From Platanthera guangdongensis (lineage: Eukaryota > Streptophyta > Magnoliopsida > Asparagales > Orchidaceae), in NCBI GenBank assembly GCA_039583875.1, contig CM077162.1, forward strand, positions 61,300,822 to 61,364,821: a stretch of 64,000 bases of DNA, written 5' to 3'. The translations under genes and the position numbers were made by a program. This document shows, one piece after another, positions 32,215 to 42,520 of the stretch. Position 1 is the first letter of the stretch. Each line of letters starts with the position of its first letter. The notes below the pieces were generated by a model that was given only the letters and a program-made list of their open reading frames with translations, searched no databases and was not told the origin of the DNA.

Positions 32215-33066
32215 TGAAAGTCCAGCTAGTGTCAACTATGTTCACCTATGGGGGGGGGGAATAGGTGACGTGCAACGCTTTTGCGAAATTTACGAATGTA
32301 CCTGCACCATAAAAATAAAAAGCACATCACACAGAATACACAGGCAATTTATAGTGGTTCCCCGACTTGGGTACATCCACTTTCCCCCTTCGACCTATCT
32401 CCCAACAATGGACGACTCGGTCTCTTCTCCAACAGGATTGAAATCCAATCCCTGCACTAACGGAAGGAACCCTTCCACACGTAGGAGTCAACACTCCCAC
32501 AAACCGGGTTGCACCCAACCCTTACAATACGGAACAAACGTTCCTTTACAACAAAAGTAAAATAGAATGTACACGAGATACAAACTTCGTTAGGAGACTA
32601 AGATGTCCCTCTTTGTTGACGACGTGTTCTTTGACGTCCACAAGGAGTCCACGACCTTAGATCTCTCTTGGAGAGGATCTCCCCGGAACCGGCGGCGGCA
32701 AGGTTCACGGGATCGGCGGCAACAACGATGTGAGGCTGCACTTCTTTGTTGATCCAAACTTCGTAGCGAAGCAAGCTAGGTCTACCAACGGTCACACTAG
32801 GATCAATCGTCTCGATCGATTCAGATGGGGAAGATTTTCCCGATCTACAAATCGAGAGACAAGAGATCTCCGGATAGACACGTGAGACGCTAAGCTTAGC
32901 TAGGCTTCTGTCACCGGAGATCGGGAAGAAAAGCGATCAACAGCGGCGACCAACTTATCGCGAGCGGCGGCGGAGACGGCGGAGCGGAAGAGACGATTTA
33001 GGGTTTGTCCGTGCTCGTGTATTTCTTATTTTCTTTTTCGCGATTTTACTGTTCAAAACTACCCAT

Positions 33067-33076
33067 GTATTTATAC
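33067..33076 (-). promoter_or_regulatory. TATA box in the 3' LTR of C
   Basis: Minus-strand GTATAAATAC, 120 bases downstream of the hairpin tract. Same site in the 5' LTR at 39962-39971. Confidence 0.7.
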
Positions 33077-33196
33077 ACTGTAGACCCATACAATATGACC
33101 GTTGTGGGTCCCACAAGTAGAAACTCGAAATCCGGTTCAAACTAGTGCAGCGGTAGAATCCGGTCCAGCAGCATCAAGAGAAAACGCCAAGTAAAA

Positions 33197-33480
33197 TTCG
33201 TCGAGAATCGCAGGTGATTCTCGACGAATCGGCGAGAATCAGTTAGTGATTCTCGCCGATTCGTCGAGAATCACTAGTGATTCTCGACGAATCACTTGTT
33301 GATTCTCAACGAATATAACTTGGTATTCATGATCTGCTCGGCGATGGGTTCGGCGAGAATCATTAGTGATTCTCGCCGAATCTTACTTGGCACGGTTTTG
33401 GGGTAGCCGGAAGGAGTCGGCGAGAATCACTAATGATTCTCGACGATTCGGCGAGAATCACTTGGTGATTCTCGTCGAAT
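33197..33480. repeat. GATTCTCG/CGAGAATC hairpin tract, 3' LTR of C
   Basis: Successive near-perfect hairpins of the type CGAGAATCACTAGTGATTCTCG, joined by palindromic linkers such as CGACGAATCGGCG; about eight hairpin arms in 280 bases. Confidence 0.9.
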
Positions 33481-33815
33481 TATACTTAGACGGATTTTCG
33501 TCTTTCCACCCAAGATCTGCTCCTTGACCCATCCTTGCTCCTTGTCTTCTCTTGCATAAACATGGCCCTGTACTTGAAAGTAAGTGCACTCCAATAGAGA
33601 GAGTACACGTAGGCCAACACACTGATCTGATCAACGAGGGATTACGTCGTGCAGACCCGTGTATATTGATCTACTGCACCCTGACATTGGTGTGCACTTA
33701 GCGTGGAAGAACTGCAAGCACAACTTAAGAGGTTTCATCAAATACATTGTGAATTCATCTTAGCTTGACAGGTGGCTTCCTCAAATCCAGGTAATTGTGG
33801 ATACAATACCCAACA

Positions 33816-33827
33816 ATCTCCCCCTAT
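33816..33827 (-). other. Polypurine tract of element C
   Basis: Minus-strand ATAGGGGGAGAT directly before the 3' LTR; the same sequence flanks the 3' LTR of D at 45216-45227. Confidence 0.88.
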
Positions 33828-33963
33828 TTCACGAAGCCAAAACCCTACTAGCTAAGATGAATAACACCAATCAAATAATAAAAACAGCATTCAGAAGTTA
33901 AACATGCAGCACAAGAGAATTTAAGCAACCATATCAGGACTTGAGTCATTCGCAAATTCAAAT

Positions 33964-33966
<3 letters not shown>

Positions 33967-34011
<45 letters not shown>
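33967..34011. repeat. (AT)n microsatellite
   Basis: About 22 uninterrupted AT units, between ORF X and the polypurine tract of C. Confidence 0.95.
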
Positions 34012-34013
<2 letters not shown>

Positions 34014-34086
34014 CTCAGAATTGTTCATATCATAACAATAAGCATTAAATGTTCTTAGGAGAGAATGACAAGCTACAAGTTGTTGA

Positions 34087-36390
34087 CTATCTTTCCTTAG
34101 CTAAGTCATCCTTGAGTTTTTGAGCCAAAAACTTCTTCCTTTGTCTCTCCATGTACTCTTTAGGCTTCGGATAGTATCTGGGAGGAGGAACTTTATCTGC
34201 ATCCGTGTTGTTTCTGAAGAAGAGGTTTCGTTTTGCTTCATACGTCTTGTACCTTTCCCACTCATACTGGCTGTATACTTCGTTTCGATTGAGTTCTCCT
34301 TTTTCTTGTAGCCAGAAGGTGTCCAAGATGATGTTCTTTGAAACTGGACTCCACTTTTCGTTTCGTACGTCCTCCTCACTCATTCTGATTCTCTTTTCAG
34401 CTAGTGTCTCCTTGGAAGTCCCTTCCTGAGCTTTTCTCTTGCCCCTGGCTTTAGCTAGGGCCTCTTGGTCAAACATGCTCCTCAGTTTAGCTTTGGAGAG
34501 AGCCCTAGCATCAGCTTCACTTATGGGAACATCTGCAGCACTTACACCTATTCCCTCAGCAGCACTTACTCCCGCAGCAGCCATAGAAGTCTCAGGAGCA
34601 TGAATACCTGCAGGGTTGTCAGGCAAAATGACGCCTAACGCGCCTAACGCCTGTTGGAGCATCCACCAGCAGCTCTCATAGACGTACTTGTTTGACTGTT
34701 CGAAGTTATTGATCATGACTTCTCGGAGTTCAGCCATCTTAGCAATGTAGTCCTTCTCCCCCTTTTTGGCTTCGACAGCGATGAAGTTTGCATAGGAGTG
34801 CAGGGAGTCATCAATATGCTTGGTGGTCCGGGAGAATTCAGTGACCAAGGTCTGCTGATTGGCGTTGAGAGTGACCATATTACCGTCAAACTTTTGAATG
34901 TTGTTAGCTACAACATGTGCATTCTGATTTACTACAGCAAGAGTATCAGTGTTCTTTTTCAATCCGGCCATGAGAAGTGTGACAGCTTGGCCAGCCTCGG
35001 TGTACTTTTCGTCAAACTTCTTCTCCATCTCGTCCAGTTTATGGTTGATCTCCACCATATTCTTGAGCATGAGATTTTCAGATGTCTTAATCCTTTTCAG
35101 CAGTTTATTCTAAGCTTCATCAAAGGAGGATTTGAGTTCATTCACAATGCCCTGAATGACATTTACAGTGTGAGTGGCTAGCTCATCTCATAATGGAAGA
35201 GTCGGAGGCACTTGTGGGCCTTGCCCTTCAGCAGACGCATCTGTAGAGCTGGATACAAGCACAGTCTCTAATGGAGGAATGCTGGCGGCCTCTGTAGATT
35301 TATCTGACTCCCCCTCCATTGGTGCATGCTTGTCAGATGGAGGTTCAAAAAGATCCGGAGCCTCCAATACTTCATGTCCCTCATTCCCGTCTTCCTCTCC
35401 GTCATCATCCAAGAAATCATCTATATCAGCAGCGTCTTCCAACTCGTTGTCAGCAGTCTCCAGTGCAGTAGCTTTGGCTCCTTGCTCGTTTCGGTTCGGG
35501 GCCTCCCCATGCTCCAGCTCAGGTTCACTTTCTTCGTGTAGATCTGCCACAGCATCTCTGGCCAGCTGTGGTATGTCAGATACTACATCAGTATGAGCGG
35601 GTAGAGGCTCCCCCTCAATTCCTGCAGTCAAGGTATCAGGAATTTCACTGGGGGTGACTGCTGGAGATACTCCCTGTTGTTCTTCCACTGCAGTCTGCCC
35701 AATACGGCTCTCCCATCGATCAAACACACTTGAGTCCATCTTCTTCAAGTAGTGTAGAGGAACACCTTTGCTCATGTCAAACCTGTCTCCATTTAGCTGA
35801 TTTAGGTACAGACTTATGATACGGCCAAAACTTGGAGAGCCCAAGGTGTCCTTGATCTTCTCGAACAACAACTCCCCACAGTTGAACCTTTTACGGCAGA
35901 CAACAGCTATCAGGATCTTGAACATATCCGCTGAGATATGGTCATGAGAGCCCGGCTTGCAGATGAGCACCTTTCCAATAATGTCAGACAAGAGCTTCCC
36001 TTCTTCATTCATATCCTTTCTCTTTATTGTCCGAGTTCCTCATGGGAGACCGCAGAATAAGAGAGTTCTGGTTTTGTCATCGTCCTCCAGATAGTCCTCA
36101 TGCTCCGAGCTAGAAAGCTGCAGGAAGCGAGTCAGCTTGATGGCAGACAGCTTGACCTTTGCCCCAGCCACCTTGCTTTTGATTAGTGAGTCGCCATTTC
36201 GGAGTCTTGCGGTGGCGAAGAACTCCAGCACCTCTTTGTCCAAGATTTTTCAAGGGTGCTCCAGGACGAATGTTAGCCCAGCCTCTTCCAGCATCAGAAT
36301 GATGTTGCGGAATTCGTCCGAGGCGTGAGAGAACCCAGTCCGAACAAGCTCGCAACCAGTGACCAACCCAGCAGTTGTCCTTGGAGCCAT
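34087..36390 (-). pseudogene. ORF X of element C, 768-codon frame with four stops
   Basis: ATG at 36390 (MAPRTTAGLVTGCELVRTG), end at 34087, one frame throughout. In-frame stops: TGA at codon 47 (36252-36250), TGA at 117 (36042-36040), TGA at 401 (35190-35188), TAG at 427 (35112-35110); no frameshift. Layout: conserved globular part (codons 1-240, with LFCGLP, KLLSDIIGKVLI and IAVVCRKRFNCGELL), acidic Glu/Asp/Pro linker (about 240-400), coiled coil (about 440-560, LKNMVEINHKLDEMEKKFDE), a KARGKRKAQ basic patch near 650 and a Lys/Arg-rich C terminus. Homologous to X of element B. No signal peptide or membrane span, so not a clear envelope; the N-terminal part faintly recalls PF20167-type plant transposon proteins. 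Function unknown. Confidence 0.78.
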
Positions 36391-36878
36391 TGCAGATCTA
36401 GAGAGAAGCCCTACTCTAAGCTTTAATGAACATTCAAAAGGAAAGCGTCACTAGTGAGAACGTCCAAGTACGAGTGAGGAAGAGGTTAACTAAGGGCGTA
36501 GACGGAAGTGAGTTGGTGAGCTTCCTACGAGAACTCGTCCTTGAGCGTCCTTTGGGAAGACCTTAGGTGGATAGGAGAGTTTTCGGCGAGGTTCGGCGGG
36601 ATTCGACGGAAGCCGGTGCGATTCGACGAGAACCTTGCGAGAACCTTGCGGGAACTTACGGGAAGACGATGGAGAAGCGGGATTCGTGTAGCGACGAGCT
36701 TGCTGCAGGGTTTGGCAGGATTCGACGGGATTTTGCGAAGGCGGTGCGACGAGCTTCCTGCGGGTCGGCGGAAGAAACCTCGCGATTTGGCGTTCTTTCT
36801 GCGAAGGTCGGCGGGATTAGTGTAGCTTGCTCCTTCGGCGGGATTCTTAAGGAAGGTGAAGGGTCGGTGAGATTCCAA
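36391..36878 (-). promoter_or_regulatory. Leader of the internal transcription unit of C
   Basis: Between the internal TATA box and the ORF X ATG; repeats of GGCGGGATTCG(A)CGG type (36590-36860). Small ORFs on the plus strand here are by-products. Confidence 0.45.
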
Positions 36879-36888
36879 GTATATATAG
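36879..36888 (-). promoter_or_regulatory. TATA box of the internal promoter of element C
   Basis: Minus-strand CTATATATAC about 490 bases upstream of ORF X and 580 bases downstream of gag. Its position parallels the internal TATA of element B. Confidence 0.55.
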
Positions 36889-37399
36889 TGTCGGCGGGAT
36901 TTGTCTAAGTCGAAATTGAAAGGTTTCTTTACTAGGAATTTTCACGTTAAGAAGTATTGCAACATTTTCGAATTCTTCTGATGTCAAGTCAATATAAAAA
37001 TGATAAATACATATATATTTTAAAGCCAATCTATTTGGGTTTGAACGAGGCTTTTCCAAAAACTTCTTGATGTCAATTGTGAGTTGTTGAGATTCACAAT
37101 GACATATCTTCGTTAACTCTTTATTGATGTATAAAGGTTTGCATGTATCGAGTTAACCTATCCTTAGATGTGCACACATACATGTATAAGCATAAGTATA
37201 AATATACATATGGATAGAGATATATATGTAAATGAGGATGCAATATGACGCAAGTCCTTGAACTGATCAAAAGTACCTGGGATTATGAGAGTTAACAATG
37301 AGTCTCTCTGACTATAACATACCAGGTGCTTGATGTGAGTATGCTGATATATATATTTATCACTTCTGTTATTCCAGATGCATGTTCCATTTCAGTCGT
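36889..37399. other. Non-coding spacer of element C between the protease scrap and the internal TATA
   Basis: A/T-rich, several TATATA stretches (37190-37230, 37350-37360). No ORF or pol motif seen. Confidence 0.6.
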
Positions 37400-37421
37400 G
37401 GAACACCTACTGTCTAGTTCC
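37400..37421 (-). pseudogene. Remnant of the copia protease active site in element C
   Basis: Minus strand encodes ELDSRCS, matching the YLDSGCS protease motif at the same distance after gag as in D. It marks the left end of a deletion that removed the rest of pol. Confidence 0.5.
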
Positions 37422-37462
37422 CCTCATATTTACGGGAACCTAGACTACCCTGCAAAAAGGAA

Positions 37463-39034
37463 TTACCTTACCTTAGGAACCCAAATCATGTTGGGTCCTA
37501 GATTCCTGTTAGCATAAGCACTTAACTGCCTTCCTTCAGAGAGCCTGTCAGGAAGACTACCTCTGTCCCGTGAATGTGGATAAGCCATTGCCGTTGGCAC
37601 AGAGGGCTTGTACCAATAGTCGATGGCAAAGTGCCCCACTCTGCCACAGCACCAACACGGGTGAATGTTGTATCGCCGTTTCCGACCTGATCTAGTGACT
37701 GAGGAAGTCTCGGTCCTAGGTCTAACCGGGATAGAGCATGATCGCCTCACAAAATTTTCTCTTCCATCGTGACACGTGGAAGGGTGGAATGAATGCATGT
37801 TGTGAGCGTCAAGAGGTCGGGAAGGTGGTGCCTTTCTCACAGGAATCCCCCTTCCAGAGGCCCCATGAAAACTAACACCATGACTTCTATCCTCCCTATT
37901 CTGTGTCCTCGGGTGGTGAGAAGTCTTCTGTGAGCAGGGACATGCAGACTCACACTGAGTTGAGGCCGTGGCAGTGAATATAAAGGGCTCAGAGTGAGCC
38001 TTAGGTATTCTCTCGTGGGTTGCCACGACGGCCCTTGCACTATGGGTGTCTCCACAAGGGGACAAATCACCCTTGCAGTGACCACGACTATTCCTGTGGT
38101 CATACCTGAAGGCATGATGAGTTGCCTTCCTGCTTAGAGTGGGGGGTCGGAACACCGTTTCCCCATTTCTCCACGCATTGATAATCCGGGAGATCCACCC
38201 GTTTTCTTGCTTTCTCTTTATAGCATCAACTTTGGAAAAGTTTGATACTATTCGTTTCTCATTCTCTAGACTTCTCTCTAGAGCTGAGATCTTAGAGTCC
38301 TTAACCTTGTTGGACGCCAATTGGAGAACCAACAAGAGTTTCAGTCGAGCAATCTCTTGAGCTTGCTCCTCAGCAAGTAGGTTGCTTGACTGAAGGGATC
38401 TCTTCAGAGAATCAGAATCTTCTGGAGGAAAGCAGTTCCTATCTTCAGAAAGTTCAAAAGAGATGGGGCAGGATGAGGAAGTTACCTGCTCTTCAGTATT
38501 ATTGTCATTCGATCCAGTGACCATTGCGTCATCCTCATCAGAGCTGCTTTCCGCACTAGTCTCTTCAGTCTCAGGCACGGACACTGGAGCTCTGATGCTG
38601 TCCGAGAGATGCTTGCCTTCATCTTCAGAGGTGAGGACCCCCACATAGGCTTCCTCCTCTGGTTGATAGCAAATTCCAGCTTTCTCTGACTCCCCCATCA
38701 ACTTTGAGATCATCACCCACATGGATTTAGCCGTCCTACATTTTGCTAATCTAGAGCGAGAGGCTCCAGACCAGATATCCAAGATAATTTGACGAATCCT
38801 CTCGTCCAAGTTAAATAGTGACAGTTCCGTCTCTGACATCTCAGCAATGCACATGGGCACTTGGATCCCAGAGTCGGAGGTCTTCATGGGAATAAACGGA
38901 CCCTCTTCCAGGATGAAGGATGCTCGAGGATCGATAGCATCAAGGTGAAATGACACTCTCATTCTCCAGATGGGATAATAATCCTTTGTGCATGCGGGGA
39001 GTTTCAGTAGCGATATCTCATAATCCAGCTCCAT
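37463..39034 (-). CDS. gag: Gag of element C, internally shortened, open
   Basis: 523 codons without a stop, ATG at 39034 (MELDYEISLLKLPACTKDYY). The first 130 residues match the start of the UBN2-like gag domain of D and B. After SKLMGESEKAG the frame jumps to an acidic region (EEEAYVGVLTSEDEGKHL), so the rest of the UBN2 domain and the first zinc knuckle are missing. A coiled coil (about 205-265) and a His/Arg/Ser-rich part follow. The second knuckle near residue 473 reads CWCCGRVGHFAIDY, with the last Cys replaced by Tyr. Whether such a Gag can assemble is unknown; it may co-assemble with a complete Gag from D-like elements. Confidence 0.82.
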   Translation of the reverse strand: MELDYEISLLKLPACTKDYYPIWRMRVSFHLDAIDPRASFILEEGPFIPMKTSDSGIQVPMCIAEMSETELSLFNLDERIRQIILDIWSGASRSRLAKCRTAKSMWVMISKLMGESEKAGICYQPEEEAYVGVLTSEDEGKHLSDSIRAPVSVPETEETSAESSSDEDDAMVTGSNDNNTEEQVTSSSCPISFELSEDRNCFPPEDSDSLKRSLQSSNLLAEEQAQEIARLKLLLVLQLASNKVKDSKISALERSLENEKRIVSNFSKVDAIKRKQENGWISRIINAWRNGETVFRPPTLSRKATHHAFRYDHRNSRGHCKGDLSPCGDTHSARAVVATHERIPKAHSEPFIFTATASTQCESACPCSQKTSHHPRTQNREDRSHGVSFHGASGRGIPVRKAPPSRPLDAHNMHSFHPSTCHDGRENFVRRSCSIPVRPRTETSSVTRSGRKRRYNIHPCWCCGRVGHFAIDYWYKPSVPTAMAYPHSRDRGSLPDRLSEGRQLSAYANRNLGPNMIWVPKVR

Positions 39035-39094
39035 GCTTTTGACACTGGTGGCAGGAATCTACTCAAGGTGTTAGCCTTTTTGATGAGTAACCTC

Positions 39095-39106
39095 CCTCTG
39101 ATACCA
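39095..39106 (-). other. Primer-binding site of element C
   Basis: Minus-strand TGGTATCAGAGG (last base differs from the usual C), two bases from the LTR end at 39109. Confidence 0.88.
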
Positions 39107-39108
39107 CT

Positions 39109-40741
39109 TGAAAGTCCACCTAGTGTAAACTATGTTCACCTATGGGGGGGGGGGGATAGGTGACGTGCAACGCTTTTGCGGAATTTACGAATGTACCTGC
39201 ACAATAAAAATAAAATGCACAGCACACAGAATATACAGGCAATTTATAGTGGTTCCCCGACATGGGTACATCCACTTTCCCCATTCGACCTATCTCCCAA
39301 CAAGGGACGACTCGGTCTCTTCTCCAACAGGATTGAAATCCAATCCCTGCACTAATGGAAGGAACCCTTCCACACGTAGGAGTCAACACTCCCAAAAATC
39401 GGGTTGCACCCAACCCTTACAATACGGAACAAAGGTTCCTTTACAACAAAAGTAAAATAGAATGTACACGAGATACAAACTTCGTTAGGAGACTAAGATG
39501 TCCCTCTTTGTTGACGACATGTTCTTTGACGTCCACAAGGAGTCCACGACCTTAGATCTCTCTTGGAGAGGATCTCCCCGGAACCGGCGGCGGCAAGGTT
39601 CACGGGATCGGCGGCAACAACGATGTGAGGCTGCACTTCTTTGTTGATCCAAACTTCGTAGCGAAGCAAGCTAGGTCTACCAACGGTCACACTAGGATCA
39701 ATCGTCTCGATCGATTCGGATGGGGAAGATTTTCCCGATCTACAAATCGAGAGACAAGAGATCTCTGGATAGACACGTGAGACTCTAAGCTTAGCTAGGC
39801 TTCTGTCACCGGAGATCGGGAAGAAAAGCGATCAACAGCGGCGACCAACTTATCGCGAGTGGTGGCGGAGACGGCGGAGCGGAAGCGACGATTTAGGGTT
39901 TGTCCGTTCTCGCGTATTTCTTATTTTCTTTTTCGCGATTTTACTGTTCAAAACTACCCATGTATTTATACACTGTAGACCCATACAATATGACCGTTGT
40001 GGGTCCCACAAGTAGAAACTCGAAATCCGGTTCAAACTAGTCCAGCGGAAGAATCCGGTCCAGCAGCATCCAGAGAAAACGCCAAGTAAAATTCGTCGAG
40101 AATCGCAGGTGATTCTCGACGAATCGGCGAGAATCAGTTAGTGATTCTCGCCGATTCGTCGAGAATCACTAGTGATTCTCGACGAATCACTTGTTGATTC
40201 TCAACGAATATAACTTAGTATTCATGATCTGCTCGGCGATGGGTTCGGCGAGAATCATTAGTGATTCTCGCCGAATCTTACTTTGCACGGTTTTGGGGTA
40301 GCCGGAAGGAGTCGGCAAGAATCACTAATGATTCTCGACGATTCGGCGAGAATCACTAGTGATTCTCGCCGAATCGGCGAGAATCACTTGGTGATTCTCG
40401 TCGAATTATACTTAGACGGATTTTCGTCTTTCCACCTAAGAGCTTCTCCTTGACCCATCCTTGCTCCTTGTCTTCTCTTGCATAAACATGGCCCTGTACT
40501 TGAAAGTAAGTGCACTCCAATAGAGAGAGTACACGTAGGCCAACACACTGATCTGCTCAATGAGGGATTACGTCGTGCAGACCCGTGTATATTGACCTAC
40601 TGCACCCTGACATTGGTGTGCACTTAGCATGGAAGAACTGCAAGCACAACTTAAGAGGTTTCATCAAATACATTGTGAATTCATCTTAGCTTGACAGGTG
40701 GCTTCCTCAAATCCAGGTAATTGTGGATACAATACCCAACA
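39109..40741 (-). repeat. 5' LTR of element C
   Basis: 1633 bases; as the 3' LTR but with one additional 31-base hairpin module near 40350-40385 and a longer G run (about 12) at 39145-39156. TATA at 39962-39971; hairpin tract 40091-40408. Confidence 0.93.
40091..40408. repeat. GATTCTCG/CGAGAATC hairpin tract, 5' LTR of C
   Basis: Same tract as in the 3' LTR, with one more complete hairpin (CGAGAATCACTAGTGATT type). Confidence 0.9.
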
Positions 40742-40746
40742 AGAAG
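40742..40746. repeat. Target site duplication of element C, right
   Basis: AGAAG, identical to 32210-32214. Confidence 0.9.
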
Positions 40747-40904
40747 GTTGCAGAGGTTAGGGAGAGGCTTGAGAGAAGAGGCGAGCCTTGATTAACAGAG
40801 AGGGTTGATCAAGAGAGAAAGAGTAGGGAGACCAGGAGCGGTCGAGCAGACAGTAATCCCAACGGTTGCACTTACAGGTTGGAAGCCGAGGAGAGCTGAG
40901 CTGA

Positions 40905-41100
40905 GTGCAAGGCTTGCTGAGCAGAGCAAGGCTTGCTGAGCAGAGGAGCAAGGCTTGCTGCAGAGGAGCAAGGCATGCTGAGCAGAGGAGCAAGGCTTGC
41001 TGAGCAGAGGAGCAAAGCTTGCTGAGCAGAGGAGCAAGGCTTACTGAGCAGAGGAGCAAGGCTTGCTGAGCAGAGGAGCAAGGCTTGCTGAGCAGAGGAG
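40905..41100. repeat. 22-bp tandem repeat in solo LTR G
   Basis: About nine units of GAGCAGAGGAGCAAGGCTTG plus CT, some shortened. It generates Leu/Cys/Ser-rich minus-strand ORFs that I do not regard as genes. Confidence 0.88.
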
Positions 41101-41538
41101 AGAAGAGGGGGCCGCTAGCAGCGGCAACAACACACTTCGCCCGTCGCGGCCTAAATGCCACTCCTGCGACGGGCTTTCCTTTGATTAAAAGCTAGAGATT
41201 ACAAGCTTACAAGTACACCTTCACAACAAAATCATTAAAGGGGTACAAGGAGAAGCTGGCGACTAAAGGAGAAGAAAGTGCCAGAAAGCAGAGAGGAGAA
41301 GCTGCCAGAGACTAAGTAAAAGAGTCTGCTAGCTGCTGGAGGACTGGGAAACTGAGTCTGCAGAGTCTGCTGGCAAGCTGCTGAAGAGCTGCAGAGGACT
41401 GCGCGGACAGGAAACTGAGTCCGCAGAGCTTGCTGGAAGGGTGATGACGGACTGCGCGGACTGGAAAACGGAGTCCGCAGGATCTGCTACTAAGACTTGT
41501 CTCCACCTCCAGGATCCCTGAATGAGAGGCTTCAGGGG

Positions 41539-41548
41539 GTATTTATAG
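41539..41548 (-). promoter_or_regulatory. TATA box in solo LTR G
   Basis: Minus-strand CTATAAATAC followed by CCCCTGAAGCC; about 140 bases downstream of the hairpin tract. Confidence 0.7.
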
Positions 41549-41689
41549 GCCCAGGGAAGTTCTTGAGGAAGCGGGGCCCAGTGACGTCAGCATGACGACC
41601 TGTGCGGACTCCGCGGACTGAGAATTTGCGTCCGCCATTGTTGAGCGATGAAGCAAGTGGATCCCCCTGCAGAGAACTGGAGGTCGCCC

Positions 41690-42520
41690 CCTAGCGGGCG
41701 GCCTGGGCGGACTCCAGGGGGAGTCCGCCCGGCGGGACGTCGGGGCCGCCCCCTAGCGGGCGGCCTGGGCGGACTCCAGGGGTAGTCCGCCCGGCTGGTC
41801 GCCGGGGCCGCCCCCTAGCGGGCGGCCTGGGCGGACTCCAGGGGGAGTCCGCCCGTCGGGCCTGGCCGCACCCTTCCGGGCGGCCTGGGCGGACTCCAGG
41901 GGGAGTCCGCCCGGCTGGTCGCCGGGGCCGCCCCCTAGCGGGCGGCATGGGCGGACTCCAGGGGGAGTCCGCCCGGCGGGCCGGGCCGCCCCCTTGCGGG
42001 AGGCCTGGGCGGACTCCAGGGGGATTCCTCCCGGCTGGTCGCCGGGGCCGCCCCCTAGCGGGCGGCCTGGGCGGACTCCAGGGGGAGTCCGCCCGGCGGG
42101 CCTGGCCGCCCCCTTGCGGGCGGCCTGGGCGAACTCCAGGGGGAGTCCGCCAGGCTGGTCGCCGGGGCCGCCCCCTAGCGGGCGGCCTGGGCGGACTCCA
42201 GGAGGAGTCCGCCTGGCGGGCCTGGCCGCCCCCTTGCGGGCGGCCTGGGCGGACTCCAGGGGGAGTCTGCCCGGCTGGTCGCCGGGGCCGCCCCCTAGCG
42301 GGCGGCCTGGGCGGACTCCATGGGGAGTCCGCCCGGCGGGCCTGGCCGCCCCCTTGCGGGCGGCCTGGGCGTACTCCAGCGGGAGTCCGCCCGCCGGGGC
42401 CGCCCCCTAGCGGGCGGCCTGGGCGGACTCCAGGGGGAGTCCGCCCGGCGGGCCGGGCCGCCCCCTTGCGGGCGGCCTGGGCGGACTCCAGGGGGAGTCC
42501 GCCCGGCTGGTGGGCAGAGG
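41690..42520. repeat. 60/120-bp GC-rich hairpin array in solo LTR G
   Basis: About fourteen units of 60 bp, two alternating types giving a 120-bp higher-order period. Each has a hairpin with arms GGGCGGACTCC and GGAGTCCGCCC around AGGG, followed alternately by GGCGGGCCTGGCCGCCCCC or GGCTGGTCGCCGGGGCCG. It opens a 406-codon minus-strand frame (41691-42911) and plus-strand frames of low complexity. Confidence 0.9.

Larger units (their letters stand above)
32215..33815 (-). repeat. 3' LTR of element C
   Basis: 1601 bases; hairpin tract 33197-33480, TATA 33067-33076 (minus GTATAAATAC), homopolymer G9 near 32251-32259 (C run on the sense strand). Confidence 0.93.
32215..40741 (-). mobile_element. 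Copia element C: LTR, gag, no pol, ORF X, LTR (non-autonomous)
   Basis: Complete insertion of 8.5 kb with TSD AGAAG. Minus-strand order: 5' LTR (40741-39109), PBS (39106-39095), gag (39034-37463), a protease scrap near 37421-37400, an internal TATA box (36888-36879), ORF X (36390-34087), polypurine tract (33827-33816) and 3' LTR (33815-32215). LTRs are near-identical apart from one 31-base hairpin module. LTR ends and PBS/PPT match element D. With no integrase or RT it must have been mobilised by another copia element. Inserted in solo LTR G. Confidence 0.93.

Noticed and set aside
32327..33140. Short ORFs recurring at 32270, 39132, 43698 and 51238
   Set aside because: Conserved only because they are in LTR copies of C and D; they are interrupted differently in each family and look non-coding.
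34087..36390. ORF X as a retroviral-type envelope
   Set aside because: No signal peptide, transmembrane segment or fusion-peptide-like stretch is visible; the position alone is not enough.
36525..36908. ORFs of 94-117 codons on both strands
   Set aside because: They lie in the GGCGGGATTCG-repeat leader of the internal unit of C; no similarity to a known protein seen.
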